A stretch of 64,000 nucleotides of DNA from CAVRQM01 sp963723455 (GCA_963723455.1 CAVRQM010000001.1:496001-560000), one strand, 5' to 3'. Counted from the stretch's first letter, positions 9,033-19,638 are shown. Notes: a model not told the origin generated them from the letters alone. Program-made: numbers and translations.

Positions 9033-10438
9033 CAGGCCAGCTCCCGCACATCCGCCAGCCGGCCGCTGACCGCCGCTGCGGCGGCCATCGCGGGCGACAG
9101 CAGATGCGTCCGCCCGCCCGGCCCCTGCCGCCCCTCGAAATTGCGGTTCGACGTGCTGGCGCAGCGCTGGCCGGGGGTCAGCTGGTCCGGGTTCATGCCC
9201 AGGCACATCGAGCACCCGGCCTCGCGCCATTCGAACCCGGCCTCGGTCAGCACCCGGTCGATGCCCTCGGCCTCGGCCTGCTGCTTGACCAGGCCCGAGC
9301 CGGGCACCACCATCGCGCGCACCCCGGCGGCCACATGGCGGCCGCGCGCCACGGCGGCGGCGGCGCGCAGATCCTCGATGCGCCCGTTCGTGCAACTGCC
9401 GATGAACACCACGTCCACCGGCAAGTCGGCCAGTCTCTGCCCGGGCAGCAGGCCCATGTAGTCCAGCATCCGCTGCACCTGCGCGCGCTTGGCCTCGTCG
9501 CCGACCGACGCCGGATCCGGCACCGCGCCGGTAATCGGCAGCACCGCCTCGGGGCTGGTCCCCCAGCTCACCATCGGCGCAATATCGGCCGCCTCCAGCA
9601 CCACGGTCCGGTCGTACGCGGCATCCGGGTCAGAGGGCAGCGTGCGCCAGTACGCCACCGCGCGCGCGAACGCCTCGCCCTGCGGCGCGTAGGGGCGGCC
9701 CTGGACATAGGCGAAGGTGGTCTCGTCCGGCGCAATCATGCCGGCGCGCGCCCCGGCCTCGATGCTCATGTTGCAGACGGTCATGCGCCCGGCCATGTCG
9801 AGCGCGCGGATCGCCTCGCCGGCATACTCGATCACATGCCCGGTGCCGCCGGCCGTGCCGATGCAGCCGATGATCGCCAGCGCGATGTCCTTGGCGGTGC
9901 AGCCGAAGCCCAGCGCGCCATCCACCCGCACCAGCATGTTGCGCGCCGGCTTCTGCAGCAGTGTCTGCGTGGCCAGCACATGCTCGACCTCGCTGGTGCC
10001 GATGCCGAAGGCCAGCGCGCCCAGCGCGCCATGCGTCGAGGTGTGGCTGTCGCCGCAGACGATGGTGGTGCCGGGCAGCGAGATGCCCTGCTCGGGGCCG
10101 ACGATGTGCACGATGCCCTGGCGCGCATCCAGCACCGGGAAATACGGCACGCCGAACTCGGCGACGTTGCGCTCCAGCGTGTCCACCTGCAGCCGGCTCT
10201 CCGGCTCGGCGATCCCCGCGCGGCGGTCGCTGGTCGGCACGTTGTGGTCGGCGACCGCGATCGTCGCATCCGGCCGGCGCACCCTGCGGCCGGCCAGGCG
10301 CAGACCCTCGAAGGCCTGCGGGCTGGTGACTTCGTGCACCAGATGGCGGTCGATATACAGCACGCAGGTGCCGTCCGGCAGGCGCTGGACCACATGCGCG
10401 TCCCAGACCTTGTCGAACAGCGTGCGCGGCGTGCCCAT
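9032..10438 (-). CDS. leuC: 3-isopropylmalate dehydratase large subunit LeuC
   Basis: A 468-residue aconitase-family protein. The [4Fe-4S] cluster cysteines are visible in SCTNGR (about residue 344) and CSMCLGMNPD (about 405 and 408). Other family motifs are CGDSHTSTHGALGA and GFGCTAKDIALAIIG. The frame stays open upstream into rplS territory, so a much longer product could be called wrongly. The true start is ATG at 10438 with GGAG upstream; a GTG at 10450 is the alternative. It lies 9 bases after the rplS stop and overlaps leuD, at the end of the ffh-rplS operon. Confidence 0.96.
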   Translation of the reverse strand: MGTPRTLFDKVWDAHVVQRLPDGTCVLYIDRHLVHEVTSPQAFEGLRLAGRRVRRPDATIAVADHNVPTSDRRAGIAEPESRLQVDTLERNVAEFGVPYFPVLDARQGIVHIVGPEQGISLPGTTIVCGDSHTSTHGALGALAFGIGTSEVEHVLATQTLLQKPARNMLVRVDGALGFGCTAKDIALAIIGCIGTAGGTGHVIEYAGEAIRALDMAGRMTVCNMSIEAGARAGMIAPDETTFAYVQGRPYAPQGEAFARAVAYWRTLPSDPDAAYDRTVVLEAADIAPMVSWGTSPEAVLPITGAVPDPASVGDEAKRAQVQRMLDYMGLLPGQRLADLPVDVVFIGSCTNGRIEDLRAAAAVARGRHVAAGVRAMVVPGSGLVKQQAEAEGIDRVLTEAGFEWREAGCSMCLGMNPDQLTPGQRCASTSNRNFEGRQGPGGRTHLLSPAMAAAAAVSGRLADVRELA

Positions 10439-10446
10439 TGCGGCCG

Positions 10447-10870
10447 TCACTCCGGCGTATGCGCCTGCGGCTCGGCCACGCCGGTCACCGGCACGGCCGG
10501 GCCGGACGTGTCGCGCGCGCGCTCGGCGATGCGCGCCGACTTGCCGCTGCGCCCGCGCAGGTAATACAGCTTGGCGCGACGCACGTCGCCGCGGCGCACC
10601 ACCGCGATTTCGGAGATGACCGGCGAATACAGCGGGAACACGCGCTCCACGCCCTCGCCATAGCTGACCTTGCGGACCGTGAAGTTGCTGTTCAGGCCCT
10701 TGTTGCTGACGCGCGATGCACACGCCCTCGAACGCCTGGGTGCGGGTGCGCTCGCCTTCGACGACCTTGACCTGGACGCGCAGCGTGTCGCCGGCGCGGA
10801 ACTCGGGCACGCCGCGGATGGCGGTCAGGCGGGCGATCTGCTCGGCCTCATAGGCCTGGATGATGTTCAT
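10447..10870 (-). CDS. rplS: 50S ribosomal protein L19, frameshifted in this sequence
   Basis: L19 sits at the 30S-50S interface. The N-terminal half (MNIIQAYEAEQIARL to FEGVCIAR) and the C-terminal half (NFTVRKVSYGEGVERVFPLY onward) lie in different frames. Removing one base near 10711 (an extra A on the plus strand) restores CIARSNKGLNSNF and gives an unbroken ~140-residue L19. Because L19 is normally essential and single-copy, the frameshift is probably a sequence error. The ATG at 10870 overlaps the trmD stop (ATGA) and has a GAAAGGA ribosome-binding site. The C-terminus has an Ala/Pro-rich extension of about 20 residues beyond the core. Confidence 0.9.
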
Positions 10871-11621
10871 GGCGGTGGTCCTTTCGGTGATCGTTCGTCT
10901 AGGCGCGGGCGGCGGCCCGCGCAACCGGGCCGGCCTGCGGCGCCAGCAAGATCAGGGCGGCGCTGGCGGGTGACCGCCTCGGCCTGGGCGGCGCGCCAGG
11001 CGGCGATCGCGGCGTGGTTGCCGGACAGCAGCACCTCGGGCACGCGGCGGCCGTTCCAGTCCGCCGGCCGCGTGTAGTGCGGATACTCCAGCAGCCCGGC
11101 GGCAAAGCTCTCCTCGATGGCGCTGTCCGCCGCGCCCATGACGCCGGGCAGCAGCCGCACGCAGGCGTCCAGCAGCGCCAGCGCCGCCGGCTCGCCGCCG
11201 GACAGCACGTAGTCGCCGAGGCTGATCTCGCGCAAGGACCGCGCCTCGACCACCCGCTGGTCGATGCCCTCGTAGCGGCCGCACAGCAGCACCACGCCGG
11301 GACCGGCGGCCAGGTCGCGCACCGCCGCCTGGGTCAGCCGGATCCCGCGCGGCGACAGGCAGGATGGCCGGGCGTTCGTCCGCGCAGGCCGCCAGCGCCG
11401 CATCGATCACGTCGGCGCGCATCACCATTCCGGCGCCGCCGCCGAACGGCGTGTCGTCCACGCTGCGGTGCGCCCCGCTGCGCATGGGCGCGGATGTCGC
11501 GCGCTTCCAGCGACCAGAGGTCCCCCAGCGCGCGCCCCGCCAGAGAGAACCCCAGCGGCCCTGGGAACATCTCGGGAAACAGCGTCAGCACCGTCGCGCG
11601 CCAGGGCGGCGCGGCGCTCAT
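10867..11621 (-). CDS. trmD: tRNA (guanine-N1)-methyltransferase TrmD, two frameshifts
   Basis: TrmD methylates G37 of tRNAs reading CNN codons, using S-adenosylmethionine bound in a trefoil knot. Three frames hold consecutive parts: ATVLTLFPEMFPGPLG to ARDIRAHA; then HRSVDDTPFGGGAGMVM to ERPAIL; then LSPRGIRLTQ, CGRYEGIDQR and SLGDYVLSGGE (knot motifs). Removing one base in the C run near 11473 and one near 11359 joins them into about 250 residues. Both look like sequence errors in an essential gene. The ATG overlaps the rimM stop and the proposed TGA overlaps the rplS start. The extreme C-terminus after RRPDL is uncertain; another frame would stop at 10899. Confidence 0.87.
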
Positions 11622-12121
11622 TGCGCGTCCCGCTCCGCCGGGGGCGCCACCGTCACGCGGCCGGCGGCGAGGTCGATTTCGGGCACCGCGGCGCGGGTGA
11701 ACGGCACCAGCCGCGCGCCGATCTCCAGCGAGGCGCCGGCGCCGTAGTCATGCACCGCCGCCACCGCGCCCAGCGCCGACCCATCCGGCGCATACGCCGC
11801 CAGCCCGACCAGGTCGGCCAGATAGAACTCGTCCGGCTCCGGCGCGGGCAGCCGCTCGCGCGGCAGGAACAGCCGGGTATTGACCAGGCGCTCCGCCGCG
11901 TTCCGGTCGAGCACCGGGACGCGCCTGCCGGCGACGGTCTCAGCCACCTCGACCACACCCTCGCCGCGCCAGCGCAGGCTGAACCAGCGGCCGCACTCGT
12001 CGCAGAGCGGGCCATAGGCGGTCAGCCCCTCCGGCTCGGCCGCGTAGCTCTGCACGCGCATCAGCCCGCGCACGCCATGCGGCCGGCCCAGCACGCCCAT
12101 CAGGATGCGCGATTGCGGCAA
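11618..12121 (-). CDS. rimM: Ribosome maturation factor RimM
   Basis: A 167-residue RimM, which binds S19 and helps 30S head maturation. The N-terminal ILMGVLGRPHGVRGLMRV is the family signature; the PRC-barrel half contains DEFYLADLVGLAAYAPDG. TTG at 12121 is chosen because it adds the usual residues before ILMGV and lies directly after the rpsP stop; ATG at 12100 would cut into the first strand. Four-base overlap with trmD. Confidence 0.92.
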   Translation of the reverse strand: MPQSRILMGVLGRPHGVRGLMRVQSYAAEPEGLTAYGPLCDECGRWFSLRWRGEGVVEVAETVAGRRVPVLDRNAAERLVNTRLFLPRERLPAPEPDEFYLADLVGLAAYAPDGSALGAVAAVHDYGAGASLEIGARLVPFTRAAVPEIDLAAGRVTVAPPAERDAQ

Positions 12122-12122
12122 G

Positions 12123-12470
12123 TCAGCCCGCCGCGGCCTCGGCGGCCTTCGCGCGCTCCTGCGCCTTCTTCTTCGGCGCGGCCTGGATCGGCTGCGCGCG
12201 CTCGCGGAACGCCGGCATCGGCGCGAGGCCAGCATGGCCGAGGAAGCGGGCGACGCGCTCGGTCGGCAGCGCGCCCATGCCGAGCCAGTGGGTGATGCGC
12301 TCGTTCTGCAGGCGGATGCGCTCCGCGTGCTCAGCCGGCAGCATCGGGTCGTAGCTGCCCAGCTTCTCGATATAGCGGCCGTCGCGCGGGCTGCGGCTGT
12401 CGGCCAGCACGATGTGGTAGTACGGGCGCTTCTTGGCCCCGGCGCGGGCCAGGCGGATTTTCAGGCTCAT
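12123..12470 (-). CDS. rpsP: 30S ribosomal protein S16
   Basis: A 115-residue S16. The N-terminal core is typical: SLKIRLARAGAKKRPYYHIV, then DSRSPRDGRYIEKLGSYDP. The C-terminal ~25 residues are Ala/Lys-rich, an extension often seen in alphaproteobacteria. It is the second gene of the ffh operon, 23 bases after the ffh stop, and abuts rimM. Confidence 0.97.
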   Translation of the reverse strand: MSLKIRLARAGAKKRPYYHIVLADSRSPRDGRYIEKLGSYDPMLPAEHAERIRLQNERITHWLGMGALPTERVARFLGHAGLAPMPAFRERAQPIQAAPKKKAQERAKAAEAAAG

Positions 12471-12493
12471 GCAGGTCTCTCCGTAAGTATTGG

Positions 12494-13870
<1,377 letters not shown>

Positions 13871-13894
13871 GGAGCGATCGGTCCCCAGAACCTT

Positions 13895-13928
13895 GGATGC
13901 GCCAAAACGTCGGATACGCCAAAACGTC
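13895..13928. repeat. 17-bp tandem direct repeat upstream of ffh
   Basis: GGATGCGCCAAAACGTC (13895-13911) is followed at once by GGATACGCCAAAACGTC (13912-13928), with one mismatch, and a partial third GAATGCGCC. It lies 25-58 bases before the ffh GTG, where promoter or leader elements would be, and is AT-richer than its surroundings. Function unknown. Confidence 0.45.
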
Positions 13929-14042
13929 GAATGCGCCGGTGCGCGAACACTCGCGGACCGGCGGCAGGCGCGGTGTATGGCCGCCGGGCGGGACCGCGTC
14001 AAGCTGCGTGCGGGCGGGGTGGGACTATGCTAGACAATCCCA

Positions 14043-14609
14043 ATGAGTTCCGCCCTGTCGCTCCCGCCGCAAATGACCGCTGACCAGTTCTTTGACTGGC
14101 GTGGCGACGGGGTGAACGCGCTGCATCAGCTCATTGATGGCGAGCCCGTGGCGATGTCGCCTCCTAGCTGGCTCCATAGCATAATCTGCAACGAGTTCGG
14201 GGCGCTGCTGCGCAACCACCTCGTCGCGATCGGAAGTCCGTGCCGTGTGGGTGCTGCGCCGGGCGTGCAGCCAAGGGCCGGAGCCTCCACCAACATCCGC
14301 GTGCCGGACCTGGCCATATCGTGCAGTCCGGTAACCGGACACTGGATGCGCGAGCCGGTGGTCCTGATCGAAGTCCTCTCGCCATCCAACATCCGCGAGA
14401 CCCGGGAGGCGGTGCGCGCCCATCTGTCGATCCCGAGCGTGCGGGAAATCCTGGTCATCGACAGCCGCGCCGTCCGCGCCGAGCTGCTCCGCCGCGAACC
14501 GGACGGGGCCTGGCCGGCCGAACCGACCATCTGGACGGACGGGGCGGACATCGTGCTGGAGAGTTTCGGTTTCCGTTGCGAGCTGGCGGAGCTATATCGG
14601 GAAAGCTAG
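14043..14609 (+). CDS. Uma2-family (DUF820) putative endonuclease-fold protein
   Basis: A 188-residue protein of the Uma2 family, which has a PD-(D/E)XK nuclease-like fold. The likely catalytic elements are VPDLAI, EVLSPSN and REILVID in the expected order, together with the N-terminal MTADQFFDWRGDG and LIDGEPVAMSPPS. These proteins are abundant in cyanobacteria and present in many alphaproteobacteria; their role is not established and no restriction partner is adjacent. ATG at 14043; the promoter region is shared with divergent ffh. Convergent with lolD. Confidence 0.8.
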   Translation: MSSALSLPPQMTADQFFDWRGDGVNALHQLIDGEPVAMSPPSWLHSIICNEFGALLRNHLVAIGSPCRVGAAPGVQPRAGASTNIRVPDLAISCSPVTGHWMREPVVLIEVLSPSNIRETREAVRAHLSIPSVREILVIDSRAVRAELLRREPDGAWPAEPTIWTDGADIVLESFGFRCELAELYRES

Positions 14610-14670
14610 CTGCTTTTTTGTCGATTGAGGTCGGTCGCCAACACCGCGGTCGCGCGCTGCCGTCCAGCCA

Positions 14671-15363
14671 TTAATCCGCCACCACCCGCCCGTCGCGCAA
14701 CGTCACAATGCGATCCATCCGCGCCGCGATCTCCGGGTTGTGCGTGGCGATCAGGGCGGCGACGCCGTGGCCGCGCACCGTGGCCAGCAGTTCGTCAAAC
14801 ACCACCGCCGCCGTCGCCGCATCCAGGTTGCCGGTCGGCTCGTCGGCCAGCAGCACGCGCGGCGCGTTGGCCAAAGCGCGGGCGATGGCCACCCGCTGCT
14901 GCTCGCCGCCGGACAGCTTGCCGGGCAGATGCGACAGCCGCTTGCCCAGGCCCAGCGCGCCCAGCAGCTCGCGCGCCCGCGCCTCGGCCACGGCGCGCGG
15001 GACGCGGGCGATCATCTGCGGCAGCACGACGTTCTCCAGCGCGGTGAACTCGGCCAGCAGATGATGGAACTGATAGACGAAGCCGATCGAATCGCGGCGG
15101 ATCGCGGTGCGCTCGGCATCCGACAGCGCGCCCGCGTCGCGCCCGGCGACGAACACCGCGCCGCCATCCGGCTTCTCCAGCAGCCCGGCCAGATGCAGCA
15201 GCGTCGATTTGCCGGCGCCCGAGGGCGCCACCAGCGCCACGATCTCGCCCGCTTCCAGCGACAGGTCGGCGCTGGTCAGCACGGTCAGCGCGCCGCCGCC
15301 GCCGCGATAGGTGCGGCGCACCGCGCGCAATGCCAAGGCCTCTTTCCGCTGGGCCTCACTCAC
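14671..15363 (-). CDS. lolD: Lipoprotein-releasing ABC transporter ATPase LolD
   Basis: A 230-residue ATPase that powers release of outer-membrane lipoproteins from the inner membrane to LolA. Walker A is APSGAGKST (the APSG variant is usual in alphaproteobacterial LolD), the signature is LSGGEQQRVAIARAL, Walker B is LLADEPTGNLD and the H-loop is ATHN. The Q-loop segment YQFHHLLAEFTALENV is characteristic of LolD. It starts 8 bases inside the end of the permease gene, so the two are translationally coupled. Confidence 0.95.
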   Translation of the reverse strand: MSEAQRKEALALRAVRRTYRGGGGALTVLTSADLSLEAGEIVALVAPSGAGKSTLLHLAGLLEKPDGGAVFVAGRDAGALSDAERTAIRRDSIGFVYQFHHLLAEFTALENVVLPQMIARVPRAVAEARARELLGALGLGKRLSHLPGKLSGGEQQRVAIARALANAPRVLLADEPTGNLDAATAAVVFDELLATVRGHGVAALIATHNPEIAARMDRIVTLRDGRVVAD

Positions 15364-16612
15364 TGCGCAGCGCCTCGACCGGGTCGGTGCGCGCCGCGCG
15401 CCAGCTCGGGTACAGCGTGGCGATCAGGCTCAGCGCCAGGGCCATGACGACCACCTGCGTCACCTCGGCCCAGTTCAAATCCGCGGGCAGTTGCGACAGG
15501 AAATAGACCTCCGGGTTGAACAGGTCGGTGCCGGTCAGCGATTGCAGCGCCTGGCGGATGCGCTCGATGTTCAGACAGAACACGATGCCCAGCAGCGCCC
15601 CGGCCACGGTGCCGGCCACGCCGACGAAGGCGCCGCACATCAGGAAGATGCGCAGGATCGCGCCGGATCCTGCGCCGATGGTGCGCAGCACGGCGATGTC
15701 GCGGGTCTTGTCCTTGACCATCATGATCAGGCTGCTGACCACGTTGAACGCGGCCACCACGATGATCAGCGTCAGGATCAGGAACATCACGTTGCGCTCG
15801 ACCTGCACGGCGGCGAACAGGCTATTGTTGCTCTGCGTCCAATCGACGATGCGGGCGCGCTGCGGCAGGTCGCGCAACGCCGCGCGGATCTCCTGGTTGA
15901 CCTGCCCCACCGCATCGGGGTTCTTCACCATCACCTCGATCTGCGTCACCGCGTCGGGCGTGCGGAAGTAGATCTGGGCGGCGGACAGCGGCAGGAACAC
16001 GAAGCTGGTGTCGGCCTCGTTGAAGCCCACGGCGAAGATCGCGACCACCTTATAGGCGCGGATGCGCGGCACCGTGCCGAACGCCGTCGCCTGGCCCTGC
16101 GGGCTGACCAGCGTGATGTCGTCGCCGACGCCGATGCCGAGGCGCTGCGCCAGCCCGACGCCGATCGCCGCCGCGTTGTCGCCGGTGAACTGGTCCAGCG
16201 AGCCGGAGCGGATGTTGCCGGAGACGACCTTCAGCGCCTTCAGGTCGTCCTTGCGCATCCCGCGCACCAGGCCGCCCAGCGCGCCGCCGCGCTGCGTGGT
16301 CAGCAGCACCTGGCCCTCCACCACCGGCGCCGCCGAAACGACCCCCGGGAGCGGGCGGACGCGCGCCAGGATGTCGTCGAAGTTCTTCAGCGGCGGGCCG
16401 GCGGCGTAGATGCCCAGGTGGCCGTTCAGGCCGAGGATGCGGCCCAGCAGCTCGGCGCGAAAGCCGTTCATCACCGACATGACGATGATGAGGGTCGCCA
16501 CGCCCAGCGCGATGCCGACCAGGGAGAAGATGGCGATGATGGAGACGAAGCGCTCGCCGCGCCGCGCCCGCAGGTAGCGGCCGGCGACGGCGCGCTCGAA
16601 AGGTCCGAACAT
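15356..16612 (-). CDS. lolC: Lipoprotein-releasing ABC transporter permease LolC/LolE
   Basis: A 418-residue permease with the LolC/E layout: an N-terminal FERAVAGRYLRARRGERFVS segment, one membrane helix (about 25-47), a large periplasmic domain, and three C-terminal helices, the first containing the FNVVSSLIMMVKDKTRDIAVLRTIGA coupling region. A single permease gene beside lolD suggests a LolC/E homodimer (often called LolF or LolE), as is usual in alphaproteobacteria. ATG at 16612 is preferred over the upstream start, which would add a short proline run. Confidence 0.92.
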   Translation of the reverse strand: MFGPFERAVAGRYLRARRGERFVSIIAIFSLVGIALGVATLIIVMSVMNGFRAELLGRILGLNGHLGIYAAGPPLKNFDDILARVRPLPGVVSAAPVVEGQVLLTTQRGGALGGLVRGMRKDDLKALKVVSGNIRSGSLDQFTGDNAAAIGVGLAQRLGIGVGDDITLVSPQGQATAFGTVPRIRAYKVVAIFAVGFNEADTSFVFLPLSAAQIYFRTPDAVTQIEVMVKNPDAVGQVNQEIRAALRDLPQRARIVDWTQSNNSLFAAVQVERNVMFLILTLIIVVAAFNVVSSLIMMVKDKTRDIAVLRTIGAGSGAILRIFLMCGAFVGVAGTVAGALLGIVFCLNIERIRQALQSLTGTDLFNPEVYFLSQLPADLNWAEVTQVVVMALALSLIATLYPSWRAARTDPVEALRSE

Positions 16613-16688
16613 GCGGCGGAGTGGTAGCGGCGGCGGCGGGGGCGTCAAGGGCCTGGCTCGGCCTGTGCCGCCGCTTCGGGCAAATCGT

Positions 16689-16718
16689 TTGACATCGCCG
16701 AAACCGGCCGCCTAGCGT
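16689..16718 (+). promoter_or_regulatory. Possible sigma-70-type promoter of frcBCA
   Basis: TTGACA at 16689-16694 and TAGCGT at 16713-16718, 18 bases apart, located about 50 bases before the frcB ATG. The -35 box is perfect and the -10 weak. A strong GGGAGGA ribosome-binding site (16755-16761) follows. Confidence 0.4.
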
Positions 16719-16765
16719 CGTTACGCGGCGCGAGACCGCATCCAAGCAAGAACCGGGAGGACAAC

Positions 16766-17772
16766 ATGGCGGCATCTGGGGCAGGACGCGGAACAGGTCG
16801 GCGGCGGCGGTGGCTGCTGGGGTGTGCGGCGGCCGGGCTGGCGGCGGCGGTCGCGGGCGGCGGCGCGCTGGCGGCCGGCAAGCAGCCGATCGTCGGGCTG
16901 GTGACCAAGACCGAGGTCAACCCGTATCTTCGTCAAGATGCGCCAGGCCGCCGCGGCCGAGGCGAAAGCCAAGGGCGTGCACGCTGATCGCCCGCGCCGG
17001 CAAGTTCGACGGCGACAACGAGGGCCAGGTGGCGGCGATGGAGGCGCTGATCAGCGCCGGCGCCAAGGGGATCCTGGTGACGCCGAGCAATTCGACCGGC
17101 GTGCTCAACGTCATCAAGAAGGCCCGCGAAAACGGCATCCTCGTGATCGCGCTGGACACCGCGACCGACCCGGCCGACGCGGTGGACGCGACGTTCGCCA
17201 CCGACAACTTCCAGGCCGGCGTGCAGCAGGGCCAATACGCCCGCGCCGCACTGGGCAGCAAGACGGCGAAGCTCGCCATGCTGGACGGCACGCCCGGCGG
17301 CACGGTGGACACGTTTCGCCATAACGGCTTCCTGAAGGGCTTCGGCATCAAGGAAGGCGACCCGGCCATCGTCGGGCAAACAGGACACCAACGGCGCAGC
17401 AGGACAAGGGCCAGACCGGGATGGAGAACCTGCTGTCCGCGCACCCGGACATCAACGTCGTCTACACGATCAACGAGCCGGCGGCCGAGGGCGCCTATGC
17501 CGCGATCAAGCGCCGCGGGCAAGACGAAGAGCATCGTGCTGACCTCGATCGATGGCGGCTGCCTGGGCGTGCAATACGTCAAGGCGCAGGCAAGATCTGG
17601 CCACGGTGATGCAGTTCCCGAAGAAGATGGCGGCGAAGGCGTGGATGCGGTCGTCGAGTACGCGAAGACCGGCAAGAAGCCGGGCGGCTTCATCGACACC
17701 GGCTCACTTCATCATCACCGGCAAGCCGCTTGCCGGGCGTTGCAGTCCAAGGATATCGAGTTCGGGCACTGA
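16766..17772 (+). pseudogene. frcB: Fructose-type sugar ABC transporter substrate-binding protein, many frameshifts
   Basis: Periplasmic sugar-binding protein of the FrcB/RbsB class. The protein is legible only by switching frames: a signal-like N-terminus (GCAAAGLAAAVAGGGALA), VTKTEVNPY then FVKMRQAAAAEAKAKGV, FDGDNEGQVAAMEALISAGA, NVVYTINEPAAEGAYAAIK, SIDGGCLGV and a closing SKDIEFG. These are close to FrcB. Indels are visible near 16928, 16980, 17379, 17398, 17511, 17590, 17604, 17650 and 17705, nearly all single-base insertions. Between them codons are intact and conserved, which favours sequence error over decay. Strong ribosome-binding site before ATG 16766. Confidence 0.75.
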
Positions 17773-17837
17773 CGAACTGCTGGGGCTGACGGCGCGTCGT
17801 TCGTGGTCTGAGGCCCCGATTTCGGGCGATATCCGTC

Positions 17838-18840
17838 ATGAGCACACGCGTCTGCCCGTTTCCGCGCCGTCGCGCGACATGCGGCCGTGCCTGCTGCCCT
17901 GGCCGCGCCGCCGATCGGGTCCCTGATCGTCCTGTTCGTCTTCTGCGCGATCTTCTCGGTGGCGACGAACACGTTTCTTCGCCGCCGGCAATCTTTCGCT
18001 TGTCGTCCAGCAAAGCGTGATCGTCGGCACGCTGGCGATCGGCGAGACGCTGGTCATCCTGACGGCCGGGATCGATCTGGCCAACGGCGCGATCTGCCGT
18101 GCTGGGCACGATCGTCGCCGGGCGGCATGGTCAATGACGGCAATCCAACGCTGCGCCTGCCTGCTGCTGGCAATGGTGCTCTGCACCTCGGTCGGCCTGG
18201 TCTCGGGCTGCTGGTCAGCCGGCTGCGGCTGCCGCCGTTCATCGTGACGCTCGGGCATGCTCGGGCATCGTCACCGCCGCGACGCGGCTGATCTCGCAGG
18301 GCGGCGCGTTCCCGGTCACCGACGACCTGCTGGGCTGGACCGGCAACGCGTTCGCAGGTCGGCGGCGCGGCGGTGACCTACGGCATGGTCGTCATGTTCG
18401 GGCTGTACGCCTGGTCTGGTACATGCTGACCCAGACGGCCTGGGGCCGGCACGTCTATGCGATCGGCAACAACGCCCGAGGCGGCGCGGCTGGTCGGCAT
18501 TCCGGTGACGACGGCGGCTGCTGTCGGTCTACGTGTTCGCGGCGTTTCTCTACGGCATCGCCGCCTGGCTAGCGCTGGGGCGCATTCCCAACGCCGACCC
18601 GAATGCGCTGCAGACCGCCAACCTGGACAGCATCACCGCGGTGGTGATCGGCGGCACCAGCCTGTTCGGCGGCCGCGGCAGCGTGGTCGGCACGCTGATC
18701 GGCACGCTGATCGTCGGCGTGCTGCGCAACGGCCTGACGCTGATCGGCATCGATCCGCTCTGGCAGGATCTGGTCACCGGCGTGCTGGTGATCTGCCGCG
18801 GTCGCGCTGGACCAGCTGTCGCGCTGGAGGCGGACACTGA
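17838..18840 (+). pseudogene. frcC: Fructose-type sugar ABC transporter permease, many frameshifts
   Basis: BPD_transp_2-type membrane permease. Joined fragments read IGSLIVLFVFCAIFSVATNTF, VIVGTLAIGETLVILTAGID, LRLPPFIVTLG, AWGRHVYAIGNN and ADPNALQTANLDSITAVVIG then GGTSLFGGRGSVVGTLIGT. The last is the diagnostic permease signature. At least twelve indels occur, e.g. near 17977, 18098, 18120, 18160, 18253, 18263, 18354, 18477, 18513 and 18795. The start at ATG 17838 is tentative because the first 20 codons also need a frame change. The stop overlaps the frcA ATG as TGATG. Confidence 0.72.
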
Positions 18841-19638
18841 TGGCCGCACCCCTGGTCCTCGAGGCCCGCGGCATCGTCAAGCGCTACGGCCATGTCACTG
18901 GCGCTCGGACGGCGTGGACTTCGAGCTGCGCGCCGGCGAGGTGCTGGCCGTGATCGGCGACAACGGCGCCGGCAAGAGCACGCTGATCAAGGTGCTCAGT
19001 CCGGCGCGATCGCGCCCGACGCGGGCGAGATCCTGCTGGACGGCAGAGCTGGTGCATTTCCGCAGCCCGCTGCGAGGCGCGGCATGCGCGGCATCGAGAC
19101 GGTCTACCAGGATCTGGCGGTGGCCCCGGCGCTGGACATCGCCAGCAACCTGTTCCTGGGCCGCGAGTTGCGCCGCCCCGGCGTGCTCGGGTCGCTGGCT
19201 GCGCATGCTGGACAAGCCGCGCATGCGCAGCGAGGCGGCAGCGGCACATGGCGGAGCTGAAGTTCCGGCTGCCCGTCGATCACGCATACGGTGGAGACGC
19301 TGTCGGGCGGCCAGCGGCAGGGCGTCGCGGTGGCGCGCGCGGCGGCGTTCGCGCGCAAGGCTGGTCATCATGGACGAGCCGACCGCGGCGCTCGGGCGTG
19401 CGCGAGACCGGGCAGGTGCTCGATCTGATCCGCGCCATCCGCGACCGCGGCTTGCCGGTGATCCTGATCAGCCACAACATGCCGAACGTGTTCGAGGTGG
19501 CCGACCGCATCCACGTGATGCGGCTTGGGCGGCGCGCCGCGCTGACCACGCCGCAGCGCGCACACGATGGCCGACGTGGTGGCGATCATGACCGGGGCTG
19601 CGCCGGGGGATCATCCGGGGGCGGCGCTGGCGGGCTGA
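18840..19638 (+). pseudogene. frcA: Fructose-type sugar ABC transporter ATPase, many frameshifts
   Basis: Single-cassette sugar ATPase of the FrcA type (about 260 residues once repaired, unlike the double-cassette RbsA/XylG). Visible motifs across frames are VIGDNGAGKSTLIKVLS (Walker A), YQDLAVAPALDIASNLFLG, ETLSGGQRQGVAVARA (signature), VIMDEPTAALG (Walker B) and VILISHNMPNVFEVADRIHV (H-loop), ending MADVVAIMTGA. Indels lie near 18900, 18914, 19002, 19045, 19071, 19080, 19198, 19243, 19275, 19363, 19395 and 19557. The last 28 bases overlap the convergent glycosyltransferase gene, where frames become clean again. Confidence 0.75.

Noticed and set aside
9032..10924. A single 630-residue frame joining the start of L19 to LeuC
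   Set aside because: The first part is L19 whose real continuation is in another frame after a one-base insertion near 10711. LeuC begins at its own ATG at 10438. The fusion is an artefact.
14043..14609. Uma2-family protein as part of a restriction-modification system
   Set aside because: No methyltransferase, specificity or helicase gene is adjacent; neighbours are ffh and lolD.
16766..19638. Programmed frameshifting or a split-gene system in the sugar transporter
   Set aside because: Too many frame changes (about thirty) without slippery motifs; error or decay is far simpler.
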